From the NCBI GenBank assembly GCA_034669145.1, contig JAXDNY010000017.1, positions 1 through 34,794 on the forward strand: DNA of 34,794 nucleotides. Reading direction: 5' to 3'. A program made the position numbers and the translations under genes. Positions 1-7,883 of the stretch are shown one piece after another. Position 1 is the stretch's first letter, and every line of letters begins with the position of its first letter. Below the pieces are notes generated by a model that saw only the letters and a program-made list of their open reading frames with translations, had not been told where the DNA came from and searched no databases. The DNA comes from PALSA-894 sp034669145. Its GTDB lineage: Bacteria; Pseudomonadota; Alphaproteobacteria; Rhizobiales; Xanthobacteraceae.

Positions 1-262
1 CGTTGATCACCGCGCCGGGCACGATCGGGCGCGTGTTGGCGACCAGCACGTCGATCGGATCGCCGTCCTCGGACAGGGTGTGCGGCACGAAGCCGTAGTT
101 GCCCGGATAGCGCATCGGCGTGTGCAGGAAGCGGTCGACCACCAGCGTGCCGGCCGCCTTGTCCATCTCGTACTTGATCGGCTCGCCGCCGATCGGCACC
201 TCGACGATGACATTCACGTCCTCGGGAGGATTGTGTCCAATCGCGATGGCGTCGATGCGCAT
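1..262 (-). CDS. ppa: Inorganic pyrophosphatase, 5' part (cut by window edge)
   Basis: Only the first 87 codons lie in the window; the 3' end runs off the left edge. The minus-strand translation begins MRIDAIAIGHNPPEDVNVIV and continues through EVPIGGEPIKYEMDK, VDRFLHTPMRYPGNYGFVP and DGDPIDVLV, all hallmarks of soluble family I inorganic pyrophosphatase; the DGDPIDVLV stretch carries the metal-binding aspartates of the family. The enzyme hydrolyses cytosolic pyrophosphate to phosphate with Mg2+ and pulls biosynthetic reactions forward. The start at 262 is the conserved N-terminus of alphaproteobacterial homologues. It is divergent from hemE across 48 bases that must hold both promoters. Confidence 0.95.
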   Translation of the reverse strand, partial: MRIDAIAIGHNPPEDVNVIVEVPIGGEPIKYEMDKAAGTLVVDRFLHTPMRYPGNYGFVPHTLSEDGDPIDVLVANTRPIVPGAVIN

Positions 263-310
263 TCCGAACCTGCTTTGCCTCAAGCCCAGTCTACCGTGTA
301 AGCAGGCGGC

Positions 311-1333
311 GTGAAACCGATCCTCGAAGTGCTCGCCGGCCGCGCGCAGCCCGTTCCGCCGGTCTGGTTCATGCGCCAGGCCGGGCGCTATCTGCCGGAG
401 TACCGCGCGCTGCGCGAGCGGGCGGGCAGCTTCCTCACCTTGTGCTTCACGCCGGAACTCGCCGCCGAGGCGACGCTGCAGCCGATCCGCCGTTTCGGCT
501 TCGATGCCGCGATCCTGTTTTCCGACATCCTGGTGGTGCCGCATGCGCTCGGCCGCAGCGTGACGTTCGAGGCCGGCGAAGGGCCGCGGCTCGACCCGCT
601 CGACGATGCGGCGAAACTCAACGCGCTTGCGTCGACCGCCGACGAAAAGGTGTTCGCGCCGGTCTACGAGGCGGTGCGGCGGGTGAAGCGCGACCTGCCC
701 GCAAACGTCGCGCTGCTCGGTTTCTGCGGCGCGCCGTGGACGGTGGCGACCTACATGGTGGCGGGCCGCGGTACGCCCGATCAGGCCCCGGCGCGGCTGA
801 TGGCCTACCGCGAGCCGCAGGCGTTCGCCCGGATGATCGACATTCTGGTCGCGGTTTCGTCGCGCTATCTCGTCGCGCAATTACGCGCGGGCGCCGACGC
901 GGTGCAGATCTTCGACACCTGGGCCGGGGTGTTGCCGCCGCGCGAATTCGCGCGCTGGTGTATCGAGCCGGTGCGGCAAATCATCGCGAATGTGCGCGCC
1001 GAGGTACCGGACGCCAGGATCATCGCCTTCCCGCGCGGCGCAGGCGCTTCGCTTGCGACTTATTTGGACCAGGTACCCGTCAATGCCGTGAGTATCGACT
1101 GGACCGCCGAGCCGTCGTTCGTGCGCGAGCGCGTGCAAAGCCGCGTCGCCGTGCAGGGCAATCTCGATCCGCTCGTGCTGCTCGCCGGGGGCGCTGCGCT
1201 CGACCGCGCGATTGACGGCATTCTGGAGAGTTTCGGCACCGGGCCGTTCATCTTCAATCTCGGCCACGGCATCCTGCCCGAAACGCCGATCGCCCATGTG
1301 GAGCAGACGCTGGCCCGCATCCGCCAGCGATAG
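311..1333 (+). CDS. hemE: Uroporphyrinogen decarboxylase
   Basis: This cytosolic haem-pathway enzyme decarboxylates the four acetate side chains of uroporphyrinogen III to give coproporphyrinogen III. The 340-residue protein has the usual family length. The first signature, PVWFMRQAGRYLPEYR, is at residues 17-32 with the substrate-binding arginines; the second, GFCGAPWTVATYM, lies near residue 140; the C-terminal NLGHGILPETP loop is present. The start is GTG at 311, giving MKPILEVLAG; no better in-frame start is close. It stands alone, divergent from ppa and followed by a 156-base leader region of the transporter operon. Confidence 0.96.
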   Translation: MKPILEVLAGRAQPVPPVWFMRQAGRYLPEYRALRERAGSFLTLCFTPELAAEATLQPIRRFGFDAAILFSDILVVPHALGRSVTFEAGEGPRLDPLDDAAKLNALASTADEKVFAPVYEAVRRVKRDLPANVALLGFCGAPWTVATYMVAGRGTPDQAPARLMAYREPQAFARMIDILVAVSSRYLVAQLRAGADAVQIFDTWAGVLPPREFARWCIEPVRQIIANVRAEVPDARIIAFPRGAGASLATYLDQVPVNAVSIDWTAEPSFVRERVQSRVAVQGNLDPLVLLAGGAALDRAIDGILESFGTGPFIFNLGHGILPETPIAHVEQTLARIRQR

Positions 1334-1365
1334 CCGCGACGGGGGTGTTTGCTCTTGCTCAATTT

Positions 1366-1384
1366 ATGGGCAAGCTGTGCCCAT
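1366..1384 (+). terminator. Hairpin after hemE, possible terminator
   Basis: ATGGGCA and TGCCCAT form a 7-base perfect stem around AGCTG, 33 bases after the hemE stop. There is no T-run, so this is either a factor-assisted terminator or part of the leader of the next operon. Confidence 0.3.
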
Positions 1385-1414
1385 GGCCTCGTCGGGAGTG
1401 GCCGACAGGGGGCT

Positions 1415-1454
1415 GGAGCACGGGCCAAACCCATGTTTGGCGCTGGCATGCTCC
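1415..1454 (+). promoter_or_regulatory. Nested inverted repeat in leader of transporter operon
   Basis: GCCAAAC and GTTTGGC (1424-1441) form a perfect 7-base stem with a CCAT loop, nested inside GGAGCA/TGCTCC (1415-1420 and 1449-1454). The structure ends 35 bases before the solute-binding protein start. It could be a regulatory hairpin or an operator; no known riboswitch was recognised. Confidence 0.3.
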
Positions 1455-1489
1455 TTGAAGTGAAGTCTCGTTCCAACAGGGAGGCGGTC

Positions 1490-3148
1490 ATGAAAAACTC
1501 AGGACTTTCGCGCCTTGCCGGCATACCGGTCGCGGCCGGAATGCTCGCGGCGGCAATCTCGGCGGCGTCCGCCCAGTCCGTGGTGCGGATCGGCATGACG
1601 GCGGCCGACATCCCAAAGACCGCCGGCCAGCCCGATCAGGGTTTCGAGGGCAACCGTTTCACCGGCAACACGATGTATGAGGGCCTCACCACATGGGACC
1701 TTTCTTCGGCCGACAAGGCGAGCGTCGTGATCCCCGGACTTGCAACCGAATGGACGGTCGACGAAGCCGACAAGCAGAAATGGATCTTCAAGCTGCGCCC
1801 GGGCGTGAAATTCCATGACGGCTCGGCCTTCGATGCCGATGCGGTCGTGTGGAACGTCGAGAAGGTGCTGAAGCAGGATGCGCCGCATTACGACCTGAGC
1901 CAGGTTGGCCTCACCGCGCCCCGCATGCCCAACCTGCGTAGCGCCAAGGCCACCGACAAGATGACGGTCGAACTGACGACCGCCGCGCCCGACGCGCTGC
2001 TGCCGATCAACCTCACCAACCTCTATATGGCGTCGCCCACGCAGTGGAAGAAGCTGTTCGACGCGGTGCCGGCGAGCGTGGCCGACCCGAAGGAGCGCGC
2101 CAAGCAGGCGTGGGACGCGTTCTCGCGCAACGCGTCGGGCACCGGCCCGTGGAAAATGGACAAGTTCATCCCGCGCGAGCGGCTCGAAGTGGTGAAGAAC
2201 GCCGAGTATTGGGACGCCAAGCGCGTGCCCAAGGTCGACCGCCTCGTGCTCCTCCCGATGCCAGAGGCGAGCGCGCGCACCGCCGCGCTGCTCTCCGGTC
2301 AGGTCGAGTGGATCGAGAACCCGTCCCCCGACGCGTTGACGCAGGTCAGGCAACGCGGTTTCGTCGTGTACCAGAACGAACAACCGCATGTGTGGCCGTG
2401 GCAGTTCAGCCGCATCGAGGGCTCGCCCTGGAACGACGTGCGCGTGCGCAAGGCCGCGAACCTGTGTGTCGATCGCAACGCCATGAAGGACGGCCTGCTC
2501 GGCGGCCTGATGGTGGCGGCGACCGGTACGTTCGAGCCCGGGCATCCGTGGCGGGGCAGTCCGAAATTCCAGATCAAGTACGATCCGGCGGAAGCCAGGA
2601 AGCTGATGACCGAAGCCGGCTTCTCGGCGACCAAGAAGCTGAAGGTGAAGACGCAGACCTCGGCATCGGGCTCCGGCCAGATGCTGCCGCTGCCGATGAA
2701 CGAGTTCGTGCAGCAGAGTCTCGCGGAATGCTTCTTCGAGGTCGAGCTCGACGTGATCGACTGGAACACGCTGTTCACCAACTGGCGGAAGGGTGCCAAG
2801 GACGAGTCCGCGCGCGGCTCGCACGCCACCAACGTGACCTATGCGGCGATGGATCCGTTCTTTGCCATGATCCGCTTCCTCGACTCAAAGATGGCGCCGC
2901 CGGTATCCAACAACTGGGGCTACATCAACGATCCGGAGTTCGACAGACTGGCCGCGGCCGTGCGCGTCGCGTTCGCGCCGGCCGAGCGCGACAAGGCGCT
3001 CGCCGCCTTGCATGAACGTTCGGTCGACGAGGCGGCATTCCTGTGGGTCGCCCACGATGTCGGCCCGCGCGCGATGAGCCCGAAGATCAAGGACTTCGTG
3101 CAGCCGAAGAGCTGGTTCGTGGACTTCTCCACGATGACGATGAACTGA
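1490..3148 (+). CDS. Peptide/amide ABC transporter, periplasmic solute-binding protein (SBP family 5)
   Basis: Binding-protein component of a Dpp/Opp/nickel-type importer. ATG 1490 is chosen because a good ribosome site (AGGGAGG) precedes it and the protein then begins with a classic signal peptide, MKNSGLSRLAGIPVAAGMLA, with a likely Ala-Ser-Ala cleavage site at residue 28. An upstream in-frame start at 1349 would bury the signal peptide. The 552-residue protein shows family 5 features: FTGNTMYEGLTTWD near residue 55, TEWTVDEADKQKWIFKLRPG followed by VKFHDGSAFDADAVVWNVEK near residues 85-125, and SGTGPWKMDKFIPRERLEVV further on. It is the first gene of an operon with two permeases, two ATPases and an amidase, so the ligand is probably an amide or peptide-like compound; the exact ligand cannot be read from sequence. 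Confidence 0.92.
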   Translation: MKNSGLSRLAGIPVAAGMLAAAISAASAQSVVRIGMTAADIPKTAGQPDQGFEGNRFTGNTMYEGLTTWDLSSADKASVVIPGLATEWTVDEADKQKWIFKLRPGVKFHDGSAFDADAVVWNVEKVLKQDAPHYDLSQVGLTAPRMPNLRSAKATDKMTVELTTAAPDALLPINLTNLYMASPTQWKKLFDAVPASVADPKERAKQAWDAFSRNASGTGPWKMDKFIPRERLEVVKNAEYWDAKRVPKVDRLVLLPMPEASARTAALLSGQVEWIENPSPDALTQVRQRGFVVYQNEQPHVWPWQFSRIEGSPWNDVRVRKAANLCVDRNAMKDGLLGGLMVAATGTFEPGHPWRGSPKFQIKYDPAEARKLMTEAGFSATKKLKVKTQTSASGSGQMLPLPMNEFVQQSLAECFFEVELDVIDWNTLFTNWRKGAKDESARGSHATNVTYAAMDPFFAMIRFLDSKMAPPVSNNWGYINDPEFDRLAAAVRVAFAPAERDKALAALHERSVDEAAFLWVAHDVGPRAMSPKIKDFVQPKSWFVDFSTMTMN

Positions 3149-3155
3149 TGCCTGT

Positions 3156-3203
3156 GTCCCGCACGCGATGCAGCGCCTTTTGGCGGTGCATCGCGTGCGG
3201 GAC
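3156..3203. repeat. Long perfect inverted repeat downstream of the solute-binding protein gene
   Basis: A 17-base perfect stem (GTCCCGCACGCGATGCA and its complement) surrounds an inner CGCC-TTTT-GGCG hairpin. It begins 7 bases after the stop of the solute-binding protein gene. Such a stem can stabilise the upstream mRNA and make the binding protein more abundant than the permeases; that role is inferred. Confidence 0.7.
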
Positions 3204-3224
3204 CCCGGTTGGCCCCCACCCTAC

Positions 3225-3310
3225 CCTCCCCCGCAAGCGGGGGAGGGAAAGGGAGGGGGTTGGGTCCCGGGTCTGCACAGCGGCACTTCGCGCCGCAGTG
3301 CGCCCGGGAC
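3225..3310. repeat. Palindromic intergenic repeats (REP/RPE-like)
   Basis: Two further palindromes follow the first. CCCTCCCCCGC-AA-GCGGGGGAGGG lies near 3225-3246, a motif widely scattered between genes in Bradyrhizobium relatives. GTCCCGGG and CCCGGGAC bracket 3264-3310. They separate the binding protein gene from the permease genes. Confidence 0.6.
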
Positions 3311-3331
3311 ACGGAGAGGGATAGCTGTTGA

Positions 3332-4276
3332 ATGCTCGTCTACATCGCCAAGCGCCTTGTGTTCGTCATCCCCGTGGTGTTTGCGGTGGCGCTGGTGTGC
3401 TTCCTGCTCGTGCACATCGCGCCGGGCGATCCGCTGATCTCGGTGCTGCCGCCTGACGCGAGCCAGGCGCTGGCCGAGCAGATGCGCAAGGCCTATGGCT
3501 TCGACCGCCCGCTCCCCGTTCAGTTCGGCATCTGGGTGTGGAACGCCATTAACGGCAATCTCGGCACCTCGATCGCGACCGGCCGTTCGGTTGCCGAGGA
3601 GGTCACCCGCGCGGTCGGCAATACCATCATGCTGGCGGTGCTCGCCTCGCTGATCGGGTTCGTGTTCGGCGTCACGTTCGGCTTTCTCGCCGGCTATTTC
3701 CGCGACACCTGGATCGACAAGCTCGTCACCACGATTTCCATCACCGGCGTGTCGATGCCGCATTACTGGCTCGGCATGGTGCTGGTGATCATTTTCTCGG
3801 TGCAGCTCGGCTGGCTGCCCGCGGTCGGCGCGGGTCCTGGCGGCTGGGCGTGGGACTGGGAGCACTTCAAGCACCTGATCCTTCCCGCCGTCACCATGTC
3901 GGTGATCCCGATGGGCATCGTGACGCGCACCGTGCGTGCGCTGGTCGGCGATCTCCTGAGCCACGAATTCGTCATCGCGCTGCGCGCCAAGGGCCTGACC
4001 GAGAAGCGCGTGTTCGTGCACGTGGCCAAGAACGCCGCGCCGACCGCGATCGCGGTCATCGGCCTGCAGCTCGGCTATCTGCTCGGCGGCTCGATCCTGA
4101 TCGAGACCGTGTTCTCCTGGCCCGGCACCGGCTTCCTGCTCAACTCGGCGATCTTCCAGCGCGATCTGCCGCTCTTGCAGGGCACCATTCTGGTGCTGGC
4201 GCTGTTCTTCGTGTTCCTCAACCTCGTGGTCGACGTGATCCAGGCGGCGATCGACCCGCGCATCAAACGAGGATGA
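3332..4276 (+). CDS. Peptide/amide ABC transporter permease 1 (DppB/OppB family)
   Basis: Inner-membrane permease of 314 residues. The N-terminus MLVYIAKRLVFVIPVVFAVA followed by LVCFLLVHIAPGDP is the standard DppB opening helix and periplasmic PGDP motif. About six membrane segments follow, and the EAA-type cytoplasmic loop that contacts the ATPase is visible in EFVIALRAKGLTEKRVFVHV. The C-terminus (VDVIQAAIDPRIKRG) is typical of the family. The gene sits after a palindrome-rich gap of about 180 bases but is in the same orientation as the binding protein and second permease, and is taken as the same operon. Confidence 0.93.
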   Translation: MLVYIAKRLVFVIPVVFAVALVCFLLVHIAPGDPLISVLPPDASQALAEQMRKAYGFDRPLPVQFGIWVWNAINGNLGTSIATGRSVAEEVTRAVGNTIMLAVLASLIGFVFGVTFGFLAGYFRDTWIDKLVTTISITGVSMPHYWLGMVLVIIFSVQLGWLPAVGAGPGGWAWDWEHFKHLILPAVTMSVIPMGIVTRTVRALVGDLLSHEFVIALRAKGLTEKRVFVHVAKNAAPTAIAVIGLQLGYLLGGSILIETVFSWPGTGFLLNSAIFQRDLPLLQGTILVLALFFVFLNLVVDVIQAAIDPRIKRG

Positions 4277-4298
4277 GATGAAGAGCCGCACGCGCCGC

Positions 4299-4340
4299 CA
4301 TCCTTCGAGACGCCCGCTTCGCGGGCTCCTCAGGATGAGG
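4299..4340. repeat. REP-like palindrome between the two permease genes
   Basis: CATCCTTCGAGACGCCCGC-TTC-GCGGGCTCCTCAGGATG is an imperfect palindrome of a type abundant in rhizobial genomes. Its last bases (AGGATGAGGA) also supply the ribosome-binding site of the next permease gene. Confidence 0.65.
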
Positions 4341-4348
4341 ATTTGCCC

Positions 4349-5236
4349 ATGAGCGCGGTCGCCGAGGATCTGGTCCGCATCGCCGCCGTCGACAAGGCGC
4401 GCGGCTATTGGGCCAGCGTGTTTCGCCGCCTGTCGCGCGATCCGCTCAGCGTCGCCTGCGCGAGTGTCCTGCTGCTGATCGCACTCGCGGCGATCTTCGC
4501 GCCCTACCTCGGCCTCGCCGATCCGTATCAGGGCAGCATGATCCGCCGCCTGCGCTGGATCGGCACACCGGGCTATCCGCTCGGCACCGATGAGCTCGGC
4601 CGCGACATGGTGGCGCGGCTCATCTATGGCGGGCGGCTGTCGCTGTTCCTCGGGCTGTTTCCGGTCGTGCTCGCCTTCTGCATCGGCACGACGCTGGGCG
4701 TGATGGCGGGATACCTCGGCGGCTTCGTTAATCAGGCGATCATGCGCACGGTCGACGTGTTCTACGCGTTTCCCTCCGTGCTGCTGGCGATCGCAATCTC
4801 GGGCGCGCTCGGCGCCGGCATCACCAACTCGATCGTGTCGCTGACCATCGTGTTCATTCCGCCGATCGTGCGCGTGTCGGAAAGCGTCACCACCAGCGTG
4901 CGCGGGCTCGACTTCGTCGATGCGGCGCGCGCGTCGGGTGCCGGCCCGCTCACCATCATGCGCGTGCACGTGCTCGGCAACGTGCTTGGGCCGATCTTCG
5001 TCTATTCCACCAGCCTGATCAGCGTGTGCATGATTCTGGCCTCGGGCCTTTCGTTTCTCGGGCTGGGCACCAAGCCGCCCGAGCCCGAATGGGGCCTCAT
5101 GCTCAACACGCTGCGCACCGCGATCTATGCCAATCCGTGGGTCGCGGCGCTGCCCGGCGCGATGATCTTCATCGTGTCGATCTGTTTCAACCTCTTGAGC
5201 GACGGCATGCGGAGCGCGATGGATGTCCGAAGCTGA
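4349..5236 (+). CDS. Peptide/amide ABC transporter permease 2 (DppC/OppC family)
   Basis: Second inner-membrane permease, 295 residues from ATG 4349. A TTG two codons upstream is possible, but ATG fits better behind the AGGATGAGGA ribosome site. The N-terminal cytoplasmic region is followed by a first membrane helix (VACASVLLLIALAAIFAPYL). The DppC landmark YPLGTDELGRDMVARLIYGG and a run of hydrophobic segments follow. The EAA loop is around DFVDAARASGAGPLTIMRVH, and FLGLGTKPPEPEWGLML is the usual late motif. The gene overlaps the start of the following ATPase gene by 14 bases, consistent with coupled translation. Confidence 0.93.
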   Translation: MSAVAEDLVRIAAVDKARGYWASVFRRLSRDPLSVACASVLLLIALAAIFAPYLGLADPYQGSMIRRLRWIGTPGYPLGTDELGRDMVARLIYGGRLSLFLGLFPVVLAFCIGTTLGVMAGYLGGFVNQAIMRTVDVFYAFPSVLLAIAISGALGAGITNSIVSLTIVFIPPIVRVSESVTTSVRGLDFVDAARASGAGPLTIMRVHVLGNVLGPIFVYSTSLISVCMILASGLSFLGLGTKPPEPEWGLMLNTLRTAIYANPWVAALPGAMIFIVSICFNLLSDGMRSAMDVRS

Positions 5237-6287
5237 CCTGACCGCACCGGTTGCCGATGTCGGCGGCCCGCAGCAGCCGCTGCTGGAAGTGCGCTCGCTG
5301 AGCAAGCATTTTCCGGTGCGCGGCGGCTTCATCGGCAAGGCCGGCGTGGTGCGGGCGGTCGATGACGTGAACTTCTCGGTCGACAAAGGCGAGGTGCTCG
5401 GCATCGTCGGCGAGTCCGGTTGCGGCAAATCGACGACCGCGCGGCTGGTGATCGGCTTGATCCAGCCCGACGCCGGCTCGATCGTGCTCGACGGCGAGAA
5501 GCTCGGCTCGGCGCTGTCGCTGCGCGACCTGCGCCGCCGCGTGCAAATGGTGTTTCAGGACAGCTACGCCTCGCTCAATCCGCGCCTCACTATCGAGGAT
5601 TCGATCGCGTTCGGTCCGAAAGTGCACGGCGTGCCGGCTGACGACGCGCGTGCGCGGGCACACGATCTGCTGCGCAAGGTCGGCCTCGATCCGGCGATTT
5701 TCGCGGCGCGCTACCCGCACGAGCTGTCCGGCGGCCAGCGCCAGCGCGTCAACATCGGGCGCGCGCTCGCGCTTTCGCCGCGGCTCGTCCTGCTCGACGA
5801 AGCGGTGTCGGCGCTCGACAAGTCGGTCGAAGCGCAGGTGCTCAACCTGCTGATCGACCTGAAGGACGAGCTCGGCCTCACTTACGTGTTCATCTCGCAC
5901 GATCTCAACGTGGTGCGCTTCATCTCCGACCGCGTGATCGTGATGTATCTCGGCGAGGTGGTCGAGACCGGCCCGGTCGAGGCGCTGTGGTCCGACGCGC
6001 GTCACCCGTACACGCGCGCGCTGTTTGCCGCGATGCCGTCGCTCGATCCGGATAACCGCACCAAGGAAGCGCCGATCACCGGCGATCCACCCAATCCGAT
6101 CGATCCGCCCTCCGGCTGCCGCTTCCACACGCGGTGCCCCTTTGCGGAAAGCGTGTGCAGCGAGAAAAGCCCGTCGCTGTTTGCGACCGGCAATAACCGC
6201 CACTTCGCCGCCTGCCACATGGTCGATCCCGCCTCCGGTCATTCGAAGGCGGGCCATTCCTCTGCCCGGGAGTTGCAACATGCCTGA
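5223..6287 (+). CDS. Peptide/amide ABC transporter ATP-binding protein (DppF/OppF-type)
   Basis: Cytoplasmic ATPase of 354 residues that powers import. Walker A is GESGCGKST (63-71), the Q-loop glutamine is at about 112, the signature LSGGQRQ at 168-174 and Walker B LVLLDEAVSALD at 188-199, followed by the ISHDL switch histidine. The C-terminal oligopeptide-transporter extension has CRFHTRCPFAESVCSEKSP, the cysteine cluster typical of the family. It overlaps the permease before it by 14 bases and the small protein after it by 8, so it belongs to the same transcript. Confidence 0.94.
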   Translation: MSEADLTAPVADVGGPQQPLLEVRSLSKHFPVRGGFIGKAGVVRAVDDVNFSVDKGEVLGIVGESGCGKSTTARLVIGLIQPDAGSIVLDGEKLGSALSLRDLRRRVQMVFQDSYASLNPRLTIEDSIAFGPKVHGVPADDARARAHDLLRKVGLDPAIFAARYPHELSGGQRQRVNIGRALALSPRLVLLDEAVSALDKSVEAQVLNLLIDLKDELGLTYVFISHDLNVVRFISDRVIVMYLGEVVETGPVEALWSDARHPYTRALFAAMPSLDPDNRTKEAPITGDPPNPIDPPSGCRFHTRCPFAESVCSEKSPSLFATGNNRHFAACHMVDPASGHSKAGHSSARELQHA

Positions 6288-6480
6288 TAACGTTTCGCCG
6301 GAGCGCATCGCCGCGCTCGCCGCCGCCGCGCGCGTGCCGATCTCCGAGAAAGGACCTGAACGCATCGCACATGCGGTTTCGCCGACGGTCGCGCGCTATG
6401 CGGCCGAGAGCATCGCGATCCCGCTCGAAACCGAGCCGTCGAGCTTCCTCGTCGTGCAGCACAAGGATGCGGGCCGGTGA
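6280..6480 (+). CDS. Small AtzG/GatC-like protein preceding an amidase
   Basis: A 66-residue protein beginning MPDNVSPERIAALAAAARVP. It overlaps the ATPase before it by 8 bases and the amidase after it by 4 (GTGA), so translation of all three is probably linked. The size, the helical N-terminal half and the ending IPLETEPSSFLVVQHK resemble DUF4089/AtzG-type partners and GatC, which wrap around amidase-signature enzymes and aid their folding or activity. That match is by pattern and position, not by a clear signature. Confidence 0.6.
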   Translation: MPDNVSPERIAALAAAARVPISEKGPERIAHAVSPTVARYAAESIAIPLETEPSSFLVVQHKDAGR

Positions 6481-7883
6481 GTGACATCGCGGAGATGAAT
6501 TTGAAGGATCTCGCGGCCGCGATCCGGCGGCGCAAGGTGTCTTCCGTTGAAGTCACCAAAGCACTGATGGCGCGCATCGACAAATGGCAGCCGACGCTCA
6601 ACGCGTTCGCGCGCGTCGAGGCCGAGGACGCGCTCAAATCCGCGAAAGCGGCGGATCGCGCGCTCGCCGCCGGCAAGGCCAAGGGCCCGCTGCACGGCGT
6701 GCCGCTCGCCCACAAGGACATGTACTACTCCAAGGGCAAGCTCGCCGAATGCGGCTCCAAGATCCGCAAGGGCTGGATCGCGCCCACCACCGCGACCGCC
6801 GTGGAACGGCTCGAAGCCGCAGGCTCGTTCCGGCTCGGCGCCGTGAACATGGTGGAGTTCGCCTACGGGCCGACCGGCCACAACGTGCACACCGGCAATG
6901 TCTGCAACCCGTGGAGCCCGGACAGCATCACGGGCGGCTCGTCATCCGGCTCCGGCTCCGCGGTCGGCGCGCGGCTCGTCCCGGCGGCGCTCGGCTCCGA
7001 CACCGGCGGCTCGATCCGCATGCCGGCGCATTTCTGCGGCGTGTCCGGCTTCAAGCCGACCAACAACCGCGTCAGCCGCGCCAACTGCATGCCGCTCTCG
7101 TTCACGCTGGATACGGTCGGCCCGCTGGCGCAGACGGCGGAAGACTGCGCGATCATCCTGTCGATCATTTCCGGTCCCGATCCGCTCGATCCGACGACCG
7201 CGCTGGCGCCGAAGTGGGACGCCAAGGCGACGAAGCGTCCCGCGAAGGGCCTCACCATCGGCATCCCGAAGAGCTTCTATGTCGACGATCTGGAGCCGGA
7301 CGTCGCCAAAGCGATGGATGAGGCCAAGGCGGCATTCCGGAAGCTTGGCGTGAAAATCGTCGAGGTCGACCTGCCCGATCAGGTGCTGGTGTCGGCGGCC
7401 GCCATGATCGTGCTCGCGGTCGAAGCCGCCACCTATCATGCGCCGTGGCTGCGCGCACGCCCCGACGACTACGGCAAGCAGGTGCGCAACCGCCTGCAAA
7501 ACGGGCTCGCCTACAGCGCGGTCGAATATCTCGAAGCGCTGCGCTGGCGCGCGCATGCGCTGCAGGCGCACCTCGCCGCAATCGGCAAATGCGACGCCGT
7601 GCTGGCGCCGGTGTCGCGCGCGGTCGCGCCCACGATTGCCGAAACCGACGTCGGCGGCGCCGGCAATGCCGAGGCGATCATCCAGGGCGTGACGCGCTTC
7701 ATGCGGCCGATCAACTATCTCGGCCTGCCCGCGCTCGTCGTGCCGGCCGGCTTCGGCCAGCGCGGTCTGCCGATCGGGCTGCAGTTGATCGGGCGCCCGT
7801 TCAACGACGAAACCGTCGCGGCGCTCGGCATCGCGTTCCAGAGCGCGACCGACCATCACACCAAGGTGCCAAAACTCGCATGA
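6477..7883 (+). CDS. Amidase signature family hydrolase (AtzE/GatA-like)
   Basis: A 468-residue cytosolic amidase hydrolysing a C-N amide bond. The Ser-cisSer-Lys triad is visible: Lys80 in PLAHKDM, cis-Ser at about 155 in GGSSSGSGSA, and nucleophile Ser179 in GSDTGGSIRMP. These positions match GatA almost exactly. Start is GTG 6477, overlapping the stop of the small protein before it. It lies between the two ATPase genes of a peptide-type importer and ends in an ATGA overlap with the second, so it probably acts on the imported compound. The substrate is unknown; a true GatA role is unlikely because gatCAB are normally housekeeping genes elsewhere. Confidence 0.9.
   Translation: MSDIAEMNLKDLAAAIRRRKVSSVEVTKALMARIDKWQPTLNAFARVEAEDALKSAKAADRALAAGKAKGPLHGVPLAHKDMYYSKGKLAECGSKIRKGWIAPTTATAVERLEAAGSFRLGAVNMVEFAYGPTGHNVHTGNVCNPWSPDSITGGSSSGSGSAVGARLVPAALGSDTGGSIRMPAHFCGVSGFKPTNNRVSRANCMPLSFTLDTVGPLAQTAEDCAIILSIISGPDPLDPTTALAPKWDAKATKRPAKGLTIGIPKSFYVDDLEPDVAKAMDEAKAAFRKLGVKIVEVDLPDQVLVSAAAMIVLAVEAATYHAPWLRARPDDYGKQVRNRLQNGLAYSAVEYLEALRWRAHALQAHLAAIGKCDAVLAPVSRAVAPTIAETDVGGAGNAEAIIQGVTRFMRPINYLGLPALVVPAGFGQRGLPIGLQLIGRPFNDETVAALGIAFQSATDHHTKVPKLA

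Noticed and set aside
1499..2824. Minus-strand frame of 441 codons opposite the solute-binding protein gene
   Set aside because: No domain pattern; the plus strand encodes a clear signal peptide and family 5 binding protein.
3221..5428. Minus-strand frame of 735 codons antisense to the permease genes
   Set aside because: Extremely rich in His, Arg, Asp and Glu, as expected for the reverse frame of GC-rich membrane protein genes; no domain pattern, and both permeases on the plus strand are clear.
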